Below, piece after piece: positions 19,579 through 20,187 of a DNA stretch of 20,187 nucleotides. The notes beneath the pieces are model-generated. The model saw only the letters and a program-made list of their open reading frames with translations, had not been told where the DNA came from and did not search any database. Each line of letters opens with the position of its first letter. Position 1 is the stretch's first letter. The translations under genes and the position numbers were made by a program. Source of the stretch: a virus; the IMG/VR virus record IMGVR_UViG_3300010148_000171, positions 1 to 20,187 of that record; one strand, 5' to 3'.

Positions 19579-20187
19579 TTAAACCTCGATAATAATTGGA
19601 AATGCTAAGTTGCGAGATCTTGTTTCATTGGCTTGCTCGATTAGCTCGCTGCCGTCCATCTTGGTTGGTTTGACTGTAAACACATTTTCACCAGCTCCAA
19701 ACCTAATACCGCCACTACCTGACATGCCGGAGCCAGCAAAGCCGTCATATAGCTGCTTTGTTGCACTTCTATTCTCGTAGATAGCACCGTAGAATTCTTC
19801 AACGGCAAACCCTTGGGCTGTTGCGAATTCCCTGTCAACATCAACTTTACGGCCCTGATCTAGTACCCTGAAAAATTCGCCACCAGTGTCAGGAAAGTCA
19901 ATCATACCAGTGTCATCATTTACAAATTCAGGCAACGCTTCTGCAAGTCTCCAGAATACAGCCTTGGGTACTGAGTTGCCAAGTACGTTTAATGTCCCTT
20001 CAGGGAATGTCATGCTCATCCAGGGGAATATAGGAGATCCCGCCCTGGCTTTTTTGTATGGCGTCCAGTAAAACGGCCTATTTTCAATCGTCCAGCCTTC
20101 CTGTCTATTAGCTTGGTCTAATGGGTCTTTGCCTGCTATAAACTCGACATTTGAGTACCATTGCCACACCTTAACCTCTTTGGTTAA
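19579..20187 (-). CDS. Tail fibre protein, C-terminal part (runs off right edge)
   Basis: The frame stays open to the edge, so I call it partial. A GTG at 20167-20169 behind GAGG could be a start giving 196 aa, but the reading continues upstream without a stop. The C-terminus carries a collar-like segment: GMIDFPDTGGEFFRVLDQGR, VDVDREFATAQGFA, and the end ETRSRNLAFPIIIEV, like the ETRPRNIA tails of phage tail-collar fibres. The protein probably binds the host surface. The downstream Tfa-like gene supports the call. Confidence 0.78.
   Translation of the reverse strand, partial: LTKEVKVWQWYSNVEFIAGKDPLDQANRQEGWTIENRPFYWTPYKKARAGSPIFPWMSMTFPEGTLNVLGNSVPKAVFWRLAEALPEFVNDDTGMIDFPDTGGEFFRVLDQGRKVDVDREFATAQGFAVEEFYGAIYENRSATKQLYDGFAGSGMSGSGGIRFGAGENVFTVKPTKMDGSELIEQANETRSRNLAFPIIIEV

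Noticed and set aside
1-20187. tRNA, rRNA, insertion sequence or attachment site
   Set aside because: I saw no tRNA-like cloverleaf, transposase or integrase gene; a weak tRNA could be missed without a scan.

Overview
The window is about half of a tailed-phage (or prophage) genome, AT-rich and densely coded. The host is probably a gammaproteobacterium: the helicase loader closely resembles Escherichia coli DnaC, the portal is of the P22 type, and the Shine-Dalgarno sites are canonical. Head genes run in P22 order (small terminase, large terminase, portal, scaffold), which suggests a podovirus with headful packaging. No integrase, CI-like repressor, tRNA or CRISPR array was found, although an antirepressor is present.

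Layout. (a) 1-5000, minus strand: partial scaffold, portal, TerL, TerS, with a terminator and a new promoter between portal and scaffold. (b) 5100-6100, minus: a string of very small genes, two of them single-helix membrane peptides. (c) 6169-6992, minus: three lysine-rich proteins. (d) 6992-7899, minus: three overlapping membrane-protein genes. (e) 7948-9532, minus: a conserved phage protein, a RecE-like exonuclease and a small ribbon-helix-helix (RHH) protein. (f) 9533-9674: a divergent control region with promoters pointing both ways and a 26-bp near-palindrome between them. (g) 9675-14488, plus: early genes (38-aa leader peptide, SSB, DUF6378-like protein, MazG-like protein, many small unknowns, antirepressor). 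(h) 14585-18001, plus: an Arc-like RHH repressor with its operator inside its own promoter, then replication and DNA metabolism genes (initiator, DnaC-like loader, N6-adenine methyltransferase, RusA) and small unknown proteins. (i) 18008-18025: a two-way terminator. (j) 18069-20187, minus: holin, T4-type endolysin, tail-fibre assembly chaperone and partial tail fibre.

How it works together (inference). The divergent region at 9.6 kb starts rightward early transcription and leftward recombination transcription. The rightward arm is divided by at least three copies of a conserved ~73-bp promoter-like module (11024, 12211, 17357) and by the RHH-controlled promoter at 14585. If the genome is circularly permuted, the minus-strand genes at the two ends form one continuous late arm: head genes exit on the left, tail and lysis genes enter on the right, and the arm ends at 18 kb against the early arm.

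Several real genes are too short or too overlapped for a simple ORF scan: 5368, 5857, 6900, 9383, 9675, 10938, 13120, 13679 and 17713. All except the 10938 ORF (weak) have good ribosome-binding sites or translational coupling. Family names come from recognising motifs by eye; no database search was possible.
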